From contig NZ_JAHWGH010000008.1 in NCBI RefSeq assembly GCF_019334305.1, positions 1 through 64,000 of the forward strand: 64,000 bases of DNA, written 5' to 3'. Below the pieces are notes generated by a model. The model did no database searches and was not told where the DNA came from. It saw nothing but the letters and a program-made list of their open reading frames with translations. Source of the stretch: Rossellomorea orangium (GTDB lineage Bacteria; Bacillota; Bacilli; Bacillales; Bacillaceae_B). Of this stretch, positions 1 to 10,597 are shown one piece after another. The stretch's first letter is position 1. The number at the start of each line of letters is the position of its first letter. Position numbers and translations under genes: made by a program.

Positions 1-72
1 GTGCCGAGACCCCGGAAGCGATTTTTGCTGAGGAGGCTCGGCCGAACGTCCGTGGAAAGCGGGACTGTTCCC
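1..72. repeat. diverged partial copy of the ~125-bp intergenic element
   Basis: The first 72 bases share the blocks GAGACCCC, GAGGAGGCTC and GGAAAGCG, in the same order and spacing, with the elements at 31806-31934, 33324-33447 and 43311-43437, but the sequence between them differs. The left end is cut by the window edge. It is probably a separate subfamily. Nothing else recognisable lies between it and the hprK promoter region. Confidence 0.5.
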
Positions 73-199
73 TTCACCCTCCTGCACCACAACTTAAAAG
101 TAAACACTGACTTTACAAACTGGCCGCCATCTCCAGCATTAAGGAATTTGTGCACATGCTGTGTTTAATATGCGGAGCCACGTCCATAAGTGGGCCACC

Positions 200-227
200 T
201 TGCGCTTTTCTCCATAATTGCTAAAAT
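200..227 (+). promoter_or_regulatory. possible promoter of the hprK operon
   Basis: TTGCGC, a 16-bp spacer and TAAAAT fit a weak sigma-A promoter about 65 bp before hprK. The -35 hexamer is poor, so this is tentative. Confidence 0.35.
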
Positions 228-290
228 AGGTTAGAGTACCGTAACGATTATTAAATATGAAGCGAGTGTAACGTGAAGGAGGAGCTACTT

Positions 291-1226
291 GTGGCAAAAG
301 TTCGCACAAAAGATATCGTCGAGAAGTTCAATTTGGACCTTGTCGGGGGAGAAGAAGGTTTACATAGACCGATTACAACAAGTGATATTTCACGCCCGGG
401 ACTCGAAATGGCCGGGTATTTCAACTACTATCCTGCAGAACGCATCCAATTATTAGGGAAAACCGAGCTTTCCTTCCTGGAATTGCTGGATGAAGCAGAA
501 CGTAAGCGCAGAATGGAAGCTCTGTGCACGGATATTACGCCTGGAATCATCATTTCAAGAGATCTTGAAATCCCGCCGGAGCTTGTGGAAGCGTCGAATC
601 GTTATGATGTACCTGTCATGCGCTCTTCTATGAAGACAACCCGGTTTTCTTCAAGGCTGACCAATTACTTGGAAAGTAAGCTTGCTCCTACAACGGCAAT
701 CCATGGTGTTTTGGTCGATATCTATGGAGTCGGCGTATTGATTACGGGTAAGAGCGGCGTCGGGAAGAGTGAAACCGCCCTTGAGCTTGTGAAGAGAGGA
801 CACCGCCTTGTAGCCGACGATTGTGTGGAGATCCGCCAGGAAGACATGGATACACTGATCGGCAGCTCCCCTGAGTTAATTGAACATTTGCTGGAAATTC
901 GTGGACTGGGCATCATCAATGTGATGACGTTGTTCGGTGCCGGAGCGGTCCGCAGTTATAAACGGATTACCTTGTGCATCAATCTTGAGCTATGGGATAA
1001 AACGAAACAGTATGATCGCCTTGGACTAGAAGAAGAGAAAATGAGAATCATCGATACGGATATTACGAAATATACAGTACCTGTCCGTCCGGGACGAAAT
1101 CTTGCCGTCATCATTGAAGTGGCTGCCATGAACTTCCGTCTGAAACGTATGGGAGTGAATGCAGCGGAACAATTCACGAACCGTTTGGCAGATGTGATTG
1201 AAGATGGGGAAAATGAGGATATTTAA
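291..1226 (+). CDS. hprK: HPr kinase/phosphorylase
   Basis: Bifunctional enzyme that phosphorylates HPr and Crh on Ser46 with ATP or PPi and removes the phosphate again. It is the sensor of carbon catabolite repression in low-GC Gram-positives. The 311-residue product has a Walker A loop GKSGVGKS at residues 153-160 and the family signature [10 protein letters not shown] further on. The GTG at 291 is chosen because AAGGAGGAG lies 6 nt before it and the product then starts MAKVRTKD as in B. subtilis; an in-frame GTG at 273 lacks a ribosome binding site. It heads an operon with lgt, a yvoD-like gene, ppaX and a yvoF-like gene. Its partner crh is at 19546. Confidence 0.97.
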   Translation: MAKVRTKDIVEKFNLDLVGGEEGLHRPITTSDISRPGLEMAGYFNYYPAERIQLLGKTELSFLELLDEAERKRRMEALCTDITPGIIISRDLEIPPELVEASNRYDVPVMRSSMKTTRFSSRLTNYLESKLAPTTAIHGVLVDIYGVGVLITGKSGVGKSETALELVKRGHRLVADDCVEIRQEDMDTLIGSSPELIEHLLEIRGLGIINVMTLFGAGAVRSYKRITLCINLELWDKTKQYDRLGLEEEKMRIIDTDITKYTVPVRPGRNLAVIIEVAAMNFRLKRMGVNAAEQFTNRLADVIEDGENEDI

Positions 1227-1293
1227 GCTTTACATAAAACATAAATCGCATTAACCATCATATGGTATCTTAGACGAAAAAAGGAGAGACAAA

Positions 1294-2130
1294 ATGAACG
1301 AGAATATTACACCGATCGATCCTATTGCCATTTCACTCGGCCCGATCCAGGTACACTGGTATGGAGTCATCATCGGACTCGGCATTGCAATAGGACTTTA
1401 TTTAGTCATTCGTGAGAGCAAGCGCTTAGGTCTTCATCCCGATACTTTCATTGATTTGCTCGTGTGGGCGATTCCGATCGCCATCATATGTGCCCGGGCT
1501 TATTATGTCATTTTCGAGTGGGATAATTACTATGCCGCTCATCCAGGGGATATCATCAAAGTGTGGAATGGCGGGATTGCCATTCATGGTGCGTTGATTG
1601 GTTCTGTCGTGACGACCGTCATTTTTGCCAAAGTGAAAGGATTATCCTTCTGGAAGCTGACAGATATTGCAGCACCAAGCATCATCCTCGGTCAGGCCAT
1701 CGGACGCTGGGGTAATTTTGTCAACCAGGAAGCACATGGTGGAGAGGTGTCCCGTACGTTTCTTGAAAATTTGATGCTGCCTGACTTCATCATCAATCAA
1801 ATGTATATCGATGGCACCTATTATCACCCTACTTTCCTATATGAAAGTCTTTGGAGCTTTGCCGGACTGATCCTGCTTCTTGTGTTAAGAAGAAAGGCGG
1901 ACTGGCTGCGACGGGGAGAACTGTTTCTAACGTATGTCGTCTGGTATTCCATTGGTCGCTTCTTTGTAGAGGGGCTCAGAACGGACAGCCTGATGCTGGG
2001 ATCTTTACGTTTCGCACAGGTAATTTCCATCGTCCTGATCATCGCTGCAATCGCTGTGTTCTTTTATAGAAGAAAAGCAGGTCTTGCCCAAAAGGCATAT
2101 GATGAGAAAACGGATACGGTGAACGCTTAA
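1294..2130 (+). CDS. lgt: prolipoprotein diacylglyceryl transferase
   Basis: Membrane enzyme that moves diacylglycerol from phosphatidylglycerol to the lipobox cysteine of prelipoproteins, the first step of lipoprotein maturation. The 278-residue product is strongly hydrophobic with about seven membrane segments and carries the Lgt signature [14 protein letters not shown] near residues 137-150. AAGGAGAG precedes the ATG. Its substrates in this window include the lipoproteins at 50871-51791 and 54092-54646. It lies second in the hprK operon, as in B. subtilis. Confidence 0.97.
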   Translation: MNENITPIDPIAISLGPIQVHWYGVIIGLGIAIGLYLVIRESKRLGLHPDTFIDLLVWAIPIAIICARAYYVIFEWDNYYAAHPGDIIKVWNGGIAIHGALIGSVVTTVIFAKVKGLSFWKLTDIAAPSIILGQAIGRWGNFVNQEAHGGEVSRTFLENLMLPDFIINQMYIDGTYYHPTFLYESLWSFAGLILLLVLRRKADWLRRGELFLTYVVWYSIGRFFVEGLRTDSLMLGSLRFAQVISIVLIIAAIAVFFYRRKAGLAQKAYDEKTDTVNA

Positions 2131-2149
2131 GAGAAGGGGAGTAAGAAGA

Positions 2150-3115
2150 ATGTGGATGTCATCGTTAAAAAATGGGGGGCTTACAGGATTGAAAACAACG
2201 TGGTCATTGGGGAAAGTCATTTTCCCGATCACGCTGATCGTCTTTCTGCTGCAATACACCCCGGTCCTTCCATGGATCATGGAAAAGATTTCGCCTTTTA
2301 TGAAGCTTCTCGGTCTTTCAGGTGATGCGGCCATTCCTCTGGTGCTTGGTAATTTCCTGAACCTGTATGCAGGAATAGGAGGAATATTGTCCCTTGATTT
2401 AACGGTGAAGGAAGTATTCATCATCGCGGTGATGCTTTCTTTCTGTCACAATCTCTTTATCGAATCAACGGTCGCTTCAAAAGTCGGGGTGAAAATCTGG
2501 CTGATTATTGCCGTGAGGGTCGGACTTGCTCTTCTATCTGCCATTGTCATTAATTTAGTATGGAGCGGCGGCTCGGAGATTGCGAAATATGGGATGATGC
2601 CTCCTCAGCAGACAGAACCAAACGGATGGGGAGAGATCATCTTGATGGGCCTTGAAAAAGCAGGTTTCGGAGTCCTCCAGCTTGCCCTTATCGTCATTCC
2701 CCTCATGATGATCATTCAGGTGATGAGAGACTTAAAATGGATGGACGTCTTTTCCCGCTGGATGTCGCCTGCAACACGGGCACTCGGGATGAATGAAAAT
2801 ACGTCGTCCACGATGGTGGCAGGACTCGTCATCGGTCTTGCTTACGGGGCCGGCGTCATGATCCAGGCGGTCAAGGAAGACGGGGTCAGCAAGAAAGATG
2901 TCACGATCGCCTTCATCTTTTTAGTGGCGTGTCACGCGGTGGTGGAGGATACATTGATCTTCCTTCCACTTGGAATCCCTGTACTGCCATTACTGTTGAT
3001 CAGGCTGGTGACGGCCATCCTGTTAACGATGGCCGTGGCATATTTCTGGAACAAAGTCGATGCTAAGAAAGAAAAGGAGCTGCATTATGAGCAGGATTAC
3101 AACAATCTTATTTGA
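2150..3115 (+). CDS. gate-domain (nucleoside recognition) membrane protein, YvoD-like
   Basis: A 321-residue polytopic membrane protein with about eight or nine hydrophobic segments. The position between lgt and ppaX and the overall composition match YvoD of B. subtilis, which belongs to the nucleoside-recognition (Gate) family. The substrate is unknown. It starts 19 bp after lgt with AAGGGGAG as ribosome binding site and overlaps ppaX by 29 bp. The family assignment rests on synteny and hydrophobic pattern; no transport function is proven. Confidence 0.8.
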   Translation: MWMSSLKNGGLTGLKTTWSLGKVIFPITLIVFLLQYTPVLPWIMEKISPFMKLLGLSGDAAIPLVLGNFLNLYAGIGGILSLDLTVKEVFIIAVMLSFCHNLFIESTVASKVGVKIWLIIAVRVGLALLSAIVINLVWSGGSEIAKYGMMPPQQTEPNGWGEIILMGLEKAGFGVLQLALIVIPLMMIIQVMRDLKWMDVFSRWMSPATRALGMNENTSSTMVAGLVIGLAYGAGVMIQAVKEDGVSKKDVTIAFIFLVACHAVVEDTLIFLPLGIPVLPLLLIRLVTAILLTMAVAYFWNKVDAKKEKELHYEQDYNNLI

Positions 3116-3737
3116 CTTGGATGGAACGTTGATCAATACGAATGATCTGATTATTTCCTCCTTCTTGCATACATTGAATCACTATTACCCTGGACAATAT
3201 GAAGAAAAGGATGTTCATCCTTTCATGGGACCACCCCTCGATGAGTCATTCGGGAGTTTGAACCCTGAAAAAATGGAAGAGATGTGTGCCCACTACCGTG
3301 CCTATAATCGTGAGCATCATGATTCCCTGGTGACAGAGTTTGAAGGGGTATATGAAACCGTGGAGTCGCTTTATCAAAATGGCTACAAATTAGCGATTGT
3401 CTCGACAAAGACCCGGGATGTGGTATTGAAAGGACTGGATCTGATGAATCTCCGTCCGTTCTTTGAAGTCGTCATCACACTTGATGAGGTGGAGAATGCG
3501 AAGCCCCATCCTGAACCGATTGAAAAGGCGTTGATCGCTTTGGGATCTTCACCGGATGAAGCCATCATGATCGGTGACAACCACCACGATATTCTGGCAG
3601 GGAAAAATGCAGGCGTCCTGTCGGCAGGAGTTGCCTGGAGTGCAAAGGGCAGGGAGCACCTTGCCCACTACGAACCGGACTTCATGCTTGAAAACATGAA
3701 GGACTTACTAGCGATTGTGGGAGCACCGACGGCATGA
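3087..3737 (+). CDS. ppaX: pyrophosphatase PpaX (HAD family)
   Basis: Hydrolyses the pyrophosphate made when HPrK dephosphorylates P-Ser-HPr, pulling that reaction forward. The 216-residue product has HAD motif I FDLDGT at the N-terminus, NAKPHPEP in the middle and the acidic motif GDNHHD near residue 163. An in-frame ATG at 3060 exists, but the ATG at 3087 follows AAAGGAG and gives the expected length. The gene overlaps the end of the yvoD-like gene and shares an ATGA with the next gene, so translation is coupled. Its presence in the hprK operon supports the role. Confidence 0.93.
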   Translation: MSRITTILFDLDGTLINTNDLIISSFLHTLNHYYPGQYEEKDVHPFMGPPLDESFGSLNPEKMEEMCAHYRAYNREHHDSLVTEFEGVYETVESLYQNGYKLAIVSTKTRDVVLKGLDLMNLRPFFEVVITLDEVENAKPHPEPIEKALIALGSSPDEAIMIGDNHHDILAGKNAGVLSAGVAWSAKGREHLAHYEPDFMLENMKDLLAIVGAPTA

Positions 3738-4273
3738 GGCGGACGACCCGCTATCCTGTAGAAGGAGCAAATTCCCTTTGGCATGTGTATAAAACCGTTC
3801 CTTTCGGGAAGGTCGTCAAAAATTTCATCGTCATTCAACTAGCGAGGTACACCCCCTTTTTGGGAATGAAGAATTGGCTGTACAAGACGTTCCTGAGAAT
3901 GAAAATCGGGGAGCATACCTCCTTTGCTCTTATGGTGATGCTCGATGTGATGTTCCCCGAGAAGATTTCAGTGGGGCGCAACACGGTCATCGGATATAAT
4001 ACGACGATTCTTGCCCATGAATACTTGATTAAGGAGTACAGGTTGGGTGACGTCCAGATAGGATCCGAAGTGATGATCGGTGCCAACACAACTGTGTTGC
4101 CGGGAGTGAAAATCGGTGACGGTGCCATCGTGTCGGCGGGGACCCTTGTACATAAAGATGTTCCTGATGGTGCGTTCGTCGGGGGAAACCCGATGAGAGT
4201 CATTTATACGAAAGATGAACTGGCTGAACGGTGGCGGGAAGATGCCATTTATGGATTGAATAGAGAAGAATAA
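3734..4273 (+). CDS. hexapeptide-repeat acetyltransferase, YvoF-like
   Basis: A 179-residue protein whose C-terminal half consists of isoleucine/valine-rich hexapeptide repeats (for example [20 protein letters not shown]), the left-handed beta-helix fold of acyltransferases that act as trimers. The acceptor is unknown. It starts on the ATGA that ends ppaX and is the last gene of the hprK operon, followed by a good terminator. The order matches yvoF of B. subtilis. Confidence 0.85.
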   Translation: MRRTTRYPVEGANSLWHVYKTVPFGKVVKNFIVIQLARYTPFLGMKNWLYKTFLRMKIGEHTSFALMVMLDVMFPEKISVGRNTVIGYNTTILAHEYLIKEYRLGDVQIGSEVMIGANTTVLPGVKIGDGAIVSAGTLVHKDVPDGAFVGGNPMRVIYTKDELAERWREDAIYGLNREE

Positions 4274-4277
4274 GGGA

Positions 4278-4318
4278 AAAGGCAAAGATAGAGTGAATTC
4301 TATTTTTGCCTTTTTTTG
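4278..4318 (+). terminator. terminator of the hprK operon
   Basis: AAAGGCAAAGATAGAG pairs with CTATTTTTGCCTTT and is followed by a run of T, just after the yvoF-like stop codon. Confidence 0.85.
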
Positions 4319-4431
4319 TTTTTGAAAGAGGAGGGGATTAGTCAAATGGCAGATATATTTTGAAAACGTCAGACAAAAATAAAATTTGGCAGATAACCCG
4401 GCACCACTACAGAAAATCCCCATCCAAAAGG

Positions 4432-4460
4432 TTGACGAATAAAAAAAGAAACGCTACACT
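4432..4460 (+). promoter_or_regulatory. promoter of the his operon
   Basis: TTGACG, a 17-bp spacer and TACACT form a good sigma-A promoter 120 bp before hisZ. The leader between promoter and hisZ was checked for a T-box; the conserved AGGGTGGNACCGCG is absent, so no riboswitch is called. The rest of the gap from 4319 shows nothing else. Confidence 0.7.
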
Positions 4461-4580
4461 ACAAATAACTTTAATTTATTAGCATATTAGCGAACTAAAG
4501 GATTTCAGAATAATCGAGGATTAGTAGCAATCCCTCAAACGGGGAAAAATAGATGAATTAATACGCCAAAGGTGGTTCTT

Positions 4581-5768
4581 ATGACTAAGTTGTTTATGTT
4601 CGAGAAGCCATTGGGAATGAGAGATACATTTCCTGACTTATATGAAATCAAGGATCAGACGAAAAAGAAGATGGAGAACGCCATGAAGCTTTGGGGCTAC
4701 AAGTTTATTGAAACCCCGAGTCTTGAATACTACGAGACCGTCGGCGAGGCGTCGGCGATCCTGGATCAGCAGCTGTTCAAACTGTTGGATCAACAGGGGC
4801 ATACGCTTGTGTTGAGACCGGATATGACTGCTCCGATAGCCAGGATTGCCGCATCCAAATTATTAAAAGATGAAGCGCCGCTCAGACTTGCTTATTCGAA
4901 TTCCGTATTCAGGGCCCAGCAGCGGGAAGGCGGTCGTCCGGCTGAATTTGAACAGGTGGGAATTGAATGCATCGGAGACGATTCCGTCAGCGCCGATGCC
5001 GAAGTGATCGCCCTGATGGTATCGGTTTTGAAAGAAGCAGGATTGGAGCATTTCAAGATTTCCATCGGTCATATCGGCTTTGTTCAGGAGCTGTTCACTC
5101 AAATCGTAGGTACCGAGGAACGGGCAGATACGTTAAGAAGGTACTTATATGAGAAAAACTATGTCGGGTACCGTCAACATGTCAACGAGCTTGCTTTATC
5201 ATCCATTGATAAAGAGCGGCTTTTCCGATTCCTGCAATTGCGGGGATCCGAAAATGTGCTAGGTGAAGCTCACAGCCTCCTTGAAGGGGAAAGAGGGCTT
5301 CGTGCATTGGAGCAGCTGAACGATCTGTGGAATATTTTACGGGATTATGAAGTGGAGCAATATGTGAAATTCGACTTGAGCCTTGTCAGCCATATGAGCT
5401 ATTATTCCGGCATCTTATTCGAAGTGTACGGGGATAATGTCGGTTTTGCCATCGGAAATGGCGGACGTTACAATAAGCTGCTTGAAAAATTCGGGAAAAA
5501 TTCAGGGGCGACGGGATTCGGACTGCGTCTGGATTACGTACTGGAAGCCATGCAGGTTGAATTGTCTTCCACTCTGCAACAGTGTGTGCTGTTCAGCGAT
5601 GAGCGCAGGAAAGAAGCCATAAGCCTCGCACGGGATCTAAGAAATGAAGGAAACGAGGTTGTTCTCCAGAACTGGAAGGGCGTAGGCGATGTGGACGAGT
5701 TTACGAAGGGGTTCAGTAATGTCCACTTCGTAGTTGGACAGGACCGAAAAGGCGGTGAATCATCATGA
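4581..5768 (+). CDS. hisZ: ATP phosphoribosyltransferase regulatory subunit
   Basis: Histidyl-tRNA synthetase paralogue that binds the short form of HisG to make an active, histidine-sensitive enzyme for the first step of histidine synthesis. The 395-residue protein keeps the class II synthetase core ([30 protein letters not shown]) but lacks a full anticodon-binding domain. ATG 4581 follows AAAGGTGG by 5 nt; an upstream in-frame GTG at 4572 lies inside that binding site. It is the first gene of the his operon and overlaps hisG by 4 bp. Confidence 0.94.
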   Translation: MTKLFMFEKPLGMRDTFPDLYEIKDQTKKKMENAMKLWGYKFIETPSLEYYETVGEASAILDQQLFKLLDQQGHTLVLRPDMTAPIARIAASKLLKDEAPLRLAYSNSVFRAQQREGGRPAEFEQVGIECIGDDSVSADAEVIALMVSVLKEAGLEHFKISIGHIGFVQELFTQIVGTEERADTLRRYLYEKNYVGYRQHVNELALSSIDKERLFRFLQLRGSENVLGEAHSLLEGERGLRALEQLNDLWNILRDYEVEQYVKFDLSLVSHMSYYSGILFEVYGDNVGFAIGNGGRYNKLLEKFGKNSGATGFGLRLDYVLEAMQVELSSTLQQCVLFSDERRKEAISLARDLRNEGNEVVLQNWKGVGDVDEFTKGFSNVHFVVGQDRKGGESS

Positions 5769-6388
5769 GTGCATTAACGATTGCCATGCCAAAAGGCAGG
5801 ATATTCGAGGAAGCAGTGGAACTATTAAGGAAGGCTGATTATAATCTGCCCCCTGAATTTGATGATTCAAGAAAGCTCATCATTGAAGTACCCGAGGAGG
5901 ACCTTCGTTTCATCCTCGCAAAGCCCATGGATGTTCCGACGTATGTGGAACACGGGGTAGCTGATTTAGGGATTGCCGGAAAGGATGTCATGCTGGAAGA
6001 AGAGCGGGATGTCTATGAGCTGCTGGATCTAAGGATCAGCGGGTGTTACCTGGCGGTAGCGGGGCTGCCGGATACGAAGATGAGCGATGTGGCACCGAAG
6101 ATTGCAACCAAGTATCCGAATGTCGCTTCTTCTTATTTCCGCGAACAGGGCGAACAGGTTGAAATCATTAAGCTAAACGGTTCCATCGAGCTTGCACCGT
6201 TAATCGGGCTCGCTGACCGCATCGTCGATATCGTTTCGACAGGTCGCACCCTGAAGGAAAACGGACTGGTGGAATACGAAACCATCGTCGGCATCACCTC
6301 CCGCCTCATCGTCAATCCCGTCAGCTACAGGATGAAAGACGAAAAAATCGAAGACCTCGTCAACCGGTTGACACGCATCATCGGGTGA
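5765..6388 (+). CDS. hisG: ATP phosphoribosyltransferase, short form
   Basis: Catalyses ATP + PRPP to phosphoribosyl-ATP, the committed step of histidine synthesis. At 207 residues it lacks the C-terminal regulatory domain of long HisG, in keeping with the adjacent hisZ. The start [14 protein letters not shown] and the PRPP-binding stretch around [14 protein letters not shown] are typical. The ATG overlaps the hisZ stop codon. Confidence 0.96.
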   Translation: MSALTIAMPKGRIFEEAVELLRKADYNLPPEFDDSRKLIIEVPEEDLRFILAKPMDVPTYVEHGVADLGIAGKDVMLEEERDVYELLDLRISGCYLAVAGLPDTKMSDVAPKIATKYPNVASSYFREQGEQVEIIKLNGSIELAPLIGLADRIVDIVSTGRTLKENGLVEYETIVGITSRLIVNPVSYRMKDEKIEDLVNRLTRIIG

Positions 6389-6540
6389 GAGGGACGGACC
6401 TCTCTTCTTTGAGTCCGGAATGTAGTGTTGGCAGGCATTAAAGAAGCTTTCGGGACGGATACTTGTGGAAATTCGAGGTCCGTCCCTCTAAATAGAGATT
6501 ACATAGGGAAGCCGGTCCTGATTGCAGGTCCGTCCCTCTA
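6389..6540 (+). repeat. GAGGGACGGACCTC repeat arms in the hisG-hisD gap
   Basis: One arm GAGGGACGGACCTC at 6389-6402 and its exact reverse complement at 6475-6488 could form a long hairpin in the his mRNA. A third arm, AGGTCCGTCCCTC, lies at 6526-6538 directly upstream of hisD. The same family recurs at 7837-7871, 11229-11270 and 14657-14670. Confidence 0.85.
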
Positions 6541-6557
6541 AAAGGTTGGTGAATTCT

Positions 6558-7832
6558 GTGAAGATTATGAAGGATTTAAAGGGAGCGTCGATCAAGCGCT
6601 CTGTCGATAGTGGTACGGAGGAACAGAGGAGAGCGGTTCAGGAGATCATCGCTTCTGTGCAGAAGGATGGGGATAAGTCGGTCAGAGGGTTTACGGAGAA
6701 ATTCGATGGCGTGTCCCTGGAGGATTATAAAGTATCTGAGAGTGAAATCGAGGAAGCCTTCTCATCACTGGATTCCGAGATGATTTCGATCATTGAGGAA
6801 GCCGCGGATAATATTCGTGGATTCCACAGGGAGCAAAAGAGATCTTCATGGTTCACAACGGATGAGAACGGCACGATGCTTGGTCAAAAGCTGACTCCCC
6901 TTGATTCAGTGGGTGTGTACGTACCGGGGGGAACGGCAGCCTATCCGTCATCCGTATTGATGAATGTACTTCCGGCAAGAGTGGCGGGAGTCGAACGGAT
7001 TACGATGGTTTCCCCTCCAGGTCGTGATGGACGTTTATCTCCGGGTGTGCTCGTGGCAGCAAGGATCGCCGGGGTGAAGGAGATCTTCAAAGTCGGAGGT
7101 GCACAAGCTGTTGCCGCACTGGCGTACGGAACGGAATCAATCGCTCCTGTCGATAAAATAACGGGGCCGGGAAACATCTTCGTCGCCCTGGCCAAACGTG
7201 AAGTGTTCGGCGATGTGGATATCGACATGATTGCAGGTCCGAGTGAAATCGTGATCTTAGCTGACGAACATCAGCGTGCTGACGAAATCGCAGCGGATCT
7301 CCTTTCACAGGCAGAGCATGATGTACTGGCGTCTGCCGTCCTGGTGACGAATTCATCGACCCTTGCCGAAGAAGTTTCCTCTCAGGTTGAGCGGCAACTT
7401 TCCACTCTTCCTCGTGAAGGGATCGCCCGTGAATCCATCACGAACTTTGGTGCCATCTATGTAACGGGAGACATAGAGGAAGGGATTGCTCTCGTCAATG
7501 AACTTGCGGCGGAGCATCTGGAAATCCTGACGGAGAAGCCCTTCGAAACAATGGCTAAAATCCGCCATGCCGGCGCGATCTTCCTGGGACGATACAGCTC
7601 GGAGCCGGTCGGTGACTATTTCGCAGGTCCCAATCATGTACTGCCGACGAACGGGACAGCCCGTTTCTCAAGTCCATTGAATGTGGACGAATTCATGAAG
7701 AAGACGAGTGTGATTTCCTACAGTGAAACAGCACTGCAACAAAACTATGACAAAATCGCGAAGCTTGCCCGGTTAGAAGGGCTCGAGGCCCACGCAAGGG
7801 CTGTGGAGATTCGATTCAATAAAGAGAAATAA
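6558..7832 (+). CDS. hisD: histidinol dehydrogenase
   Basis: Zinc enzyme that oxidises L-histidinol to L-histidine in two NAD-dependent steps. The 424-residue product has the family blocks VPGGTAAYPSSVLMN, GPGNIFVALAK, AGPSEIVILAD, QAEHD and NELAAEHLE. GTG 6558 is preferred because AAAGGTTGG lies 8 nt before it; the reading frame stays open upstream to 6522 but runs into a GGTCCGTCCC repeat arm and would not be coding. A 169-bp gap filled with repeats separates it from hisG. Confidence 0.95.
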   Translation: MKIMKDLKGASIKRSVDSGTEEQRRAVQEIIASVQKDGDKSVRGFTEKFDGVSLEDYKVSESEIEEAFSSLDSEMISIIEEAADNIRGFHREQKRSSWFTTDENGTMLGQKLTPLDSVGVYVPGGTAAYPSSVLMNVLPARVAGVERITMVSPPGRDGRLSPGVLVAARIAGVKEIFKVGGAQAVAALAYGTESIAPVDKITGPGNIFVALAKREVFGDVDIDMIAGPSEIVILADEHQRADEIAADLLSQAEHDVLASAVLVTNSSTLAEEVSSQVERQLSTLPREGIARESITNFGAIYVTGDIEEGIALVNELAAEHLEILTEKPFETMAKIRHAGAIFLGRYSSEPVGDYFAGPNHVLPTNGTARFSSPLNVDEFMKKTSVISYSETALQQNYDKIAKLARLEGLEAHARAVEIRFNKEK

Positions 7833-7836
7833 GGAA

Positions 7837-7871
7837 GAGGGACGGACCTCCCCACGGGAGGTCCGTCCCTC
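7837..7871 (+). repeat. perfect GAGGGACGGACCTC hairpin in the hisD-hisB gap
   Basis: A 16-bp perfect stem (GAGGGACGGACCTCCC and its complement) with a 3-nt loop fills almost all of the 55-bp gap, ending just before the hisB ribosome binding site. There is no T-run, so it is not a usual terminator. Confidence 0.9.
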
Positions 7872-7887
7872 CAAAAAGGAGGACATC

Positions 7888-8475
7888 ATGTTGAGAAGTG
7901 CAGAGGTTGTGCGTAAGACGAATGAGACAGATATTCGCTTGAGTTTTGGAATTGATGGGGAAGGAAACGCAAAGATCGAGACGGGCGTCCCGTTCATGAG
8001 TCATATGCTGGATTTGTTCACGAAGCATGGACAATTCGATTGTACGATAGATGCGAATGGAGATACGGAGGTCGATGATCACCATACGACAGAAGATATC
8101 GGCATTTGTTTGGGTCAGGCACTACTGGAGTCCCTGGGAGACAAAAAAGGAATCAAACGGTACGGATCAGCCATGGTACCGATGGATGAAGCCCTCGCTC
8201 AGGTTGTGGTGGACTTGAGTAACCGTCCTCATCTTGAATTCCGTGCAGAACTCCCAAGCCAGAAAGTCGGTACGTTTGATACGGAACTCGTTCACGAATT
8301 CCTATGGAAACTTGCCCTTGAAGCCCGGATGAATCTGCACGTCATCGTTCATTATGGCCACAACACCCACCATATCATTGAAGCGATCTTCAAAGCCCTC
8401 GGCCGAGCATTGGACGAAGCAACGACGGTCGATCCCCGTGTCAAAGGGATTCCGTCTACGAAGGGGATGTTATAA
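7888..8475 (+). CDS. hisB: imidazoleglycerol-phosphate dehydratase
   Basis: Converts imidazole-glycerol phosphate to imidazole-acetol phosphate. The 195-residue monofunctional form has both metal-binding histidine signatures, DDHHTTEDIGI and HNTHHIIEAIFKALGRAL. A strong AAAAAGGAGG lies 6-8 nt before the ATG and directly follows the hairpin repeat. No histidinol phosphatase domain is fused, as usual in Bacillus. Confidence 0.96.
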   Translation: MLRSAEVVRKTNETDIRLSFGIDGEGNAKIETGVPFMSHMLDLFTKHGQFDCTIDANGDTEVDDHHTTEDIGICLGQALLESLGDKKGIKRYGSAMVPMDEALAQVVVDLSNRPHLEFRAELPSQKVGTFDTELVHEFLWKLALEARMNLHVIVHYGHNTHHIIEAIFKALGRALDEATTVDPRVKGIPSTKGML

Positions 8476-8478
8476 TTC

Positions 8479-9114
8479 ATGATCGGTATTGTGGATTATG
8501 GGATGGGGAATCTGTTCAGCGTCAGTAAAGCATTGGAACGCTTGAACGTCCCTTACTTCATCAGTGATGTACAGGAAGAATTACTAAAGGCGGACGGGTT
8601 GATTTTACCGGGGGTAGGGGCATTTAAAGATGCCATGAATCTGCTTGAAACCACCCACTTGAAAGAGACCATCATGACATTTGCAGATAGCGGGAAGCCG
8701 CTTCTCGGCATTTGTTTGGGCATGCAGCTTTTATTTGAAGAAAGCAAGGAGAATGGTTCAACAAAAGGGTTATCCCTTCTGCCGGGTGAGGTGCTCCACA
8801 TCCCGAAGCAAGACAGTCAGGGAAATGCTTATAAAGTTCCGCACATGGGTTGGAATCTACTCCGTTATCAGAAGAATTCACCTCTTTTAGAAGGGGTAAC
8901 AGAAGGTTATGTATATTTCGTCCATTCCTACTATGTGCATGAAGGATCAAAAGACGTGATTGTGGCAAGTGCTAACTATGCAGGAGTCGAAATCCCGGCC
9001 GTCGTCAGCAGGGAAAATATATATGGCATGCAGTTTCACCCGGAAAAAAGCGGTGAGCTGGGCATGCAGCTGTTAGAAAACTTTACAAAACGGGTGAAGG
9101 AGGCGGTCTCATGA
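8479..9114 (+). CDS. hisH: imidazole glycerol phosphate synthase, glutaminase subunit
   Basis: Class I glutamine amidotransferase that supplies ammonia to HisF. The 211-residue product has the nucleophile Cys79 in [11 protein letters not shown] and the His-Glu pair in FHPEKSG. It starts 3 bp after hisB and its stop overlaps the hisA start (ATGA), so translation is probably coupled. Confidence 0.96.
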   Translation: MIGIVDYGMGNLFSVSKALERLNVPYFISDVQEELLKADGLILPGVGAFKDAMNLLETTHLKETIMTFADSGKPLLGICLGMQLLFEESKENGSTKGLSLLPGEVLHIPKQDSQGNAYKVPHMGWNLLRYQKNSPLLEGVTEGYVYFVHSYYVHEGSKDVIVASANYAGVEIPAVVSRENIYGMQFHPEKSGELGMQLLENFTKRVKEAVS

Positions 9115-9845
9115 GTTTTACGATTTATCCAGCCATCGATATGCGGGGCGGGAAATGTGTCCGTCTAGTCCAAGGAGATTATAATCAAGAAACGGTGTAT
9201 GGTGACTCTCCCTTTGACATGGCAAAGAAATTCGTTAATGAAGGAGCGGAATGGATCCACATGGTAGACCTCGATGGGGCAAAGGAAGGCTCCAGGATCA
9301 ACGATGAATTCGTCATTGCCGTGGCAGAAAAACTTCATGCAAAGGTTCAAATAGGCGGTGGCATACGCTCCAAAGAAGATATCGAACATTATTTGAACCG
9401 GGGTGTCGACCGAGTGATCATAGGAAGCATCGCCGTTTCAAATACAGAGTTGGTAAAGGAATGGCTGTCGGAGTACGGGGATAAGATAGCGATTGGACTC
9501 GATGCGAAGGATGGTTATGTGGCAACCCACGGCTGGCTGGAAACGTCTGGCCTTAAAGCCGTCGATCTTGGAAAAGAATTAGCGGCTGCCGGGGCCGAAA
9601 CGTTCATCTTTACTGATATTGCCACAGACGGAATGCTATCTGGTCCCAATGTAGAAGCAGTGGTGGATCTTGCTGAACAAACGGGAAAATCAGTGATTGC
9701 GTCTGGAGGCATTAGCTCGCTGGACGATCTAAAGACATTAAAGCAATACGAATCCCGGGGCGTATCCGGTGCCATTTGCGGGAAATCGATTTACACTGGG
9801 AAATTCACTGTGAGTGAGGCCGTAAATGAGGTGAAGTCATGTTAA
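9111..9845 (+). CDS. hisA: ProFAR isomerase
   Basis: Isomerises ProFAR to PRFAR by an Amadori rearrangement; a beta/alpha barrel paralogous to HisF. The 244-residue product has the N-terminal catalytic Asp in [13 protein letters not shown] and the phosphate-binding half-barrel motifs QIGGGIRS and [11 protein letters not shown]. It overlaps hisH by 4 bp and hisF by 7 bp. Confidence 0.96.
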   Translation: MSFTIYPAIDMRGGKCVRLVQGDYNQETVYGDSPFDMAKKFVNEGAEWIHMVDLDGAKEGSRINDEFVIAVAEKLHAKVQIGGGIRSKEDIEHYLNRGVDRVIIGSIAVSNTELVKEWLSEYGDKIAIGLDAKDGYVATHGWLETSGLKAVDLGKELAAAGAETFIFTDIATDGMLSGPNVEAVVDLAEQTGKSVIASGGISSLDDLKTLKQYESRGVSGAICGKSIYTGKFTVSEAVNEVKSC

Positions 9846-10597
9846 CGAAACGAATCGTTCCCTGCCTGGATGTGAAAGATGGCAGGGTGGTAAAAGGAAT
9901 TCAGTTTGTGGAACTCCGCGATGCAGGAGATCCCGTTGAACTTGCGAAAGTCTATGATAAGCAGGGGGCGGACGAGCTTGTTTTCCTCGATATTTCTGCA
10001 TCCCACGAAGGCCGTAAGACCATGGTGGAGGTCGTTCAGCATGTGGCAGCGGAACTGGCAATTCCCTTTACCGTCGGCGGTGGAATCAATTCAGTGGAGG
10101 ATATGAAAGCGATCCTCCGGGCAGGGGCAGATAAGGTGTCCCTAAACACAGCCGCTGTACTACGTCCCGAACTTGTCCGTGAAGGGGCCAATTATTTCGG
10201 ATCGCAATGTATCGTCGTGGCGATCGATGCCAAGTACGATGAAGGAAGCAGCGGATGGAAGGTATATACCCACGGCGGAAGAAAGCTGAAAGATCTCGAT
10301 GCCGTTGAATGGGCAAAGGAAGTGGAGTCCCTCGGTGCAGGAGAAATCCTGCTTACCAGCATGGATAGTGATGGGGAGAAGCAAGGGTTCAATCTGGCTC
10401 TGACGAAGGCGGTCAGCGAAGCCGTATCGATTCCTGTGATCGCTTCAGGCGGAGCAGGAAATGCGGGTCACTTCAAAGAAGTGTTTACAGAAGGCAAAGC
10501 CGATGCGGCATTAGCTGCCTCCATCTTTCATTATAAAGAAACGAGTGTAGAAGAAGTGAAGAGTTATTTAAGAGAACAGGAGGTGCACGTACGATGA
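9839..10597 (+). CDS. hisF: imidazole glycerol phosphate synthase, cyclase subunit
   Basis: Uses ammonia from HisH to turn PRFAR into imidazole-glycerol phosphate and AICAR. The 252-residue barrel shows [12 protein letters not shown] with the catalytic Asp, [12 protein letters not shown], and a second half with [11 protein letters not shown]. It overlaps both hisA and hisI. Confidence 0.97.
   Translation: MLTKRIVPCLDVKDGRVVKGIQFVELRDAGDPVELAKVYDKQGADELVFLDISASHEGRKTMVEVVQHVAAELAIPFTVGGGINSVEDMKAILRAGADKVSLNTAAVLRPELVREGANYFGSQCIVVAIDAKYDEGSSGWKVYTHGGRKLKDLDAVEWAKEVESLGAGEILLTSMDSDGEKQGFNLALTKAVSEAVSIPVIASGGAGNAGHFKEVFTEGKADAALAASIFHYKETSVEEVKSYLREQEVHVR

Noticed and set aside
4461-4580. T-box riboswitch in the hisZ leader
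   Set aside because: The leader is long enough, but the conserved AGGGTGGNACCGCG is absent and AAAGGTGG there is the ribosome binding site.
6389-7871. CRISPR-like array in the his operon
   Set aside because: Arms are palindromic pairs at irregular spacing inside an operon; no direct repeat-spacer pattern and no cas genes.
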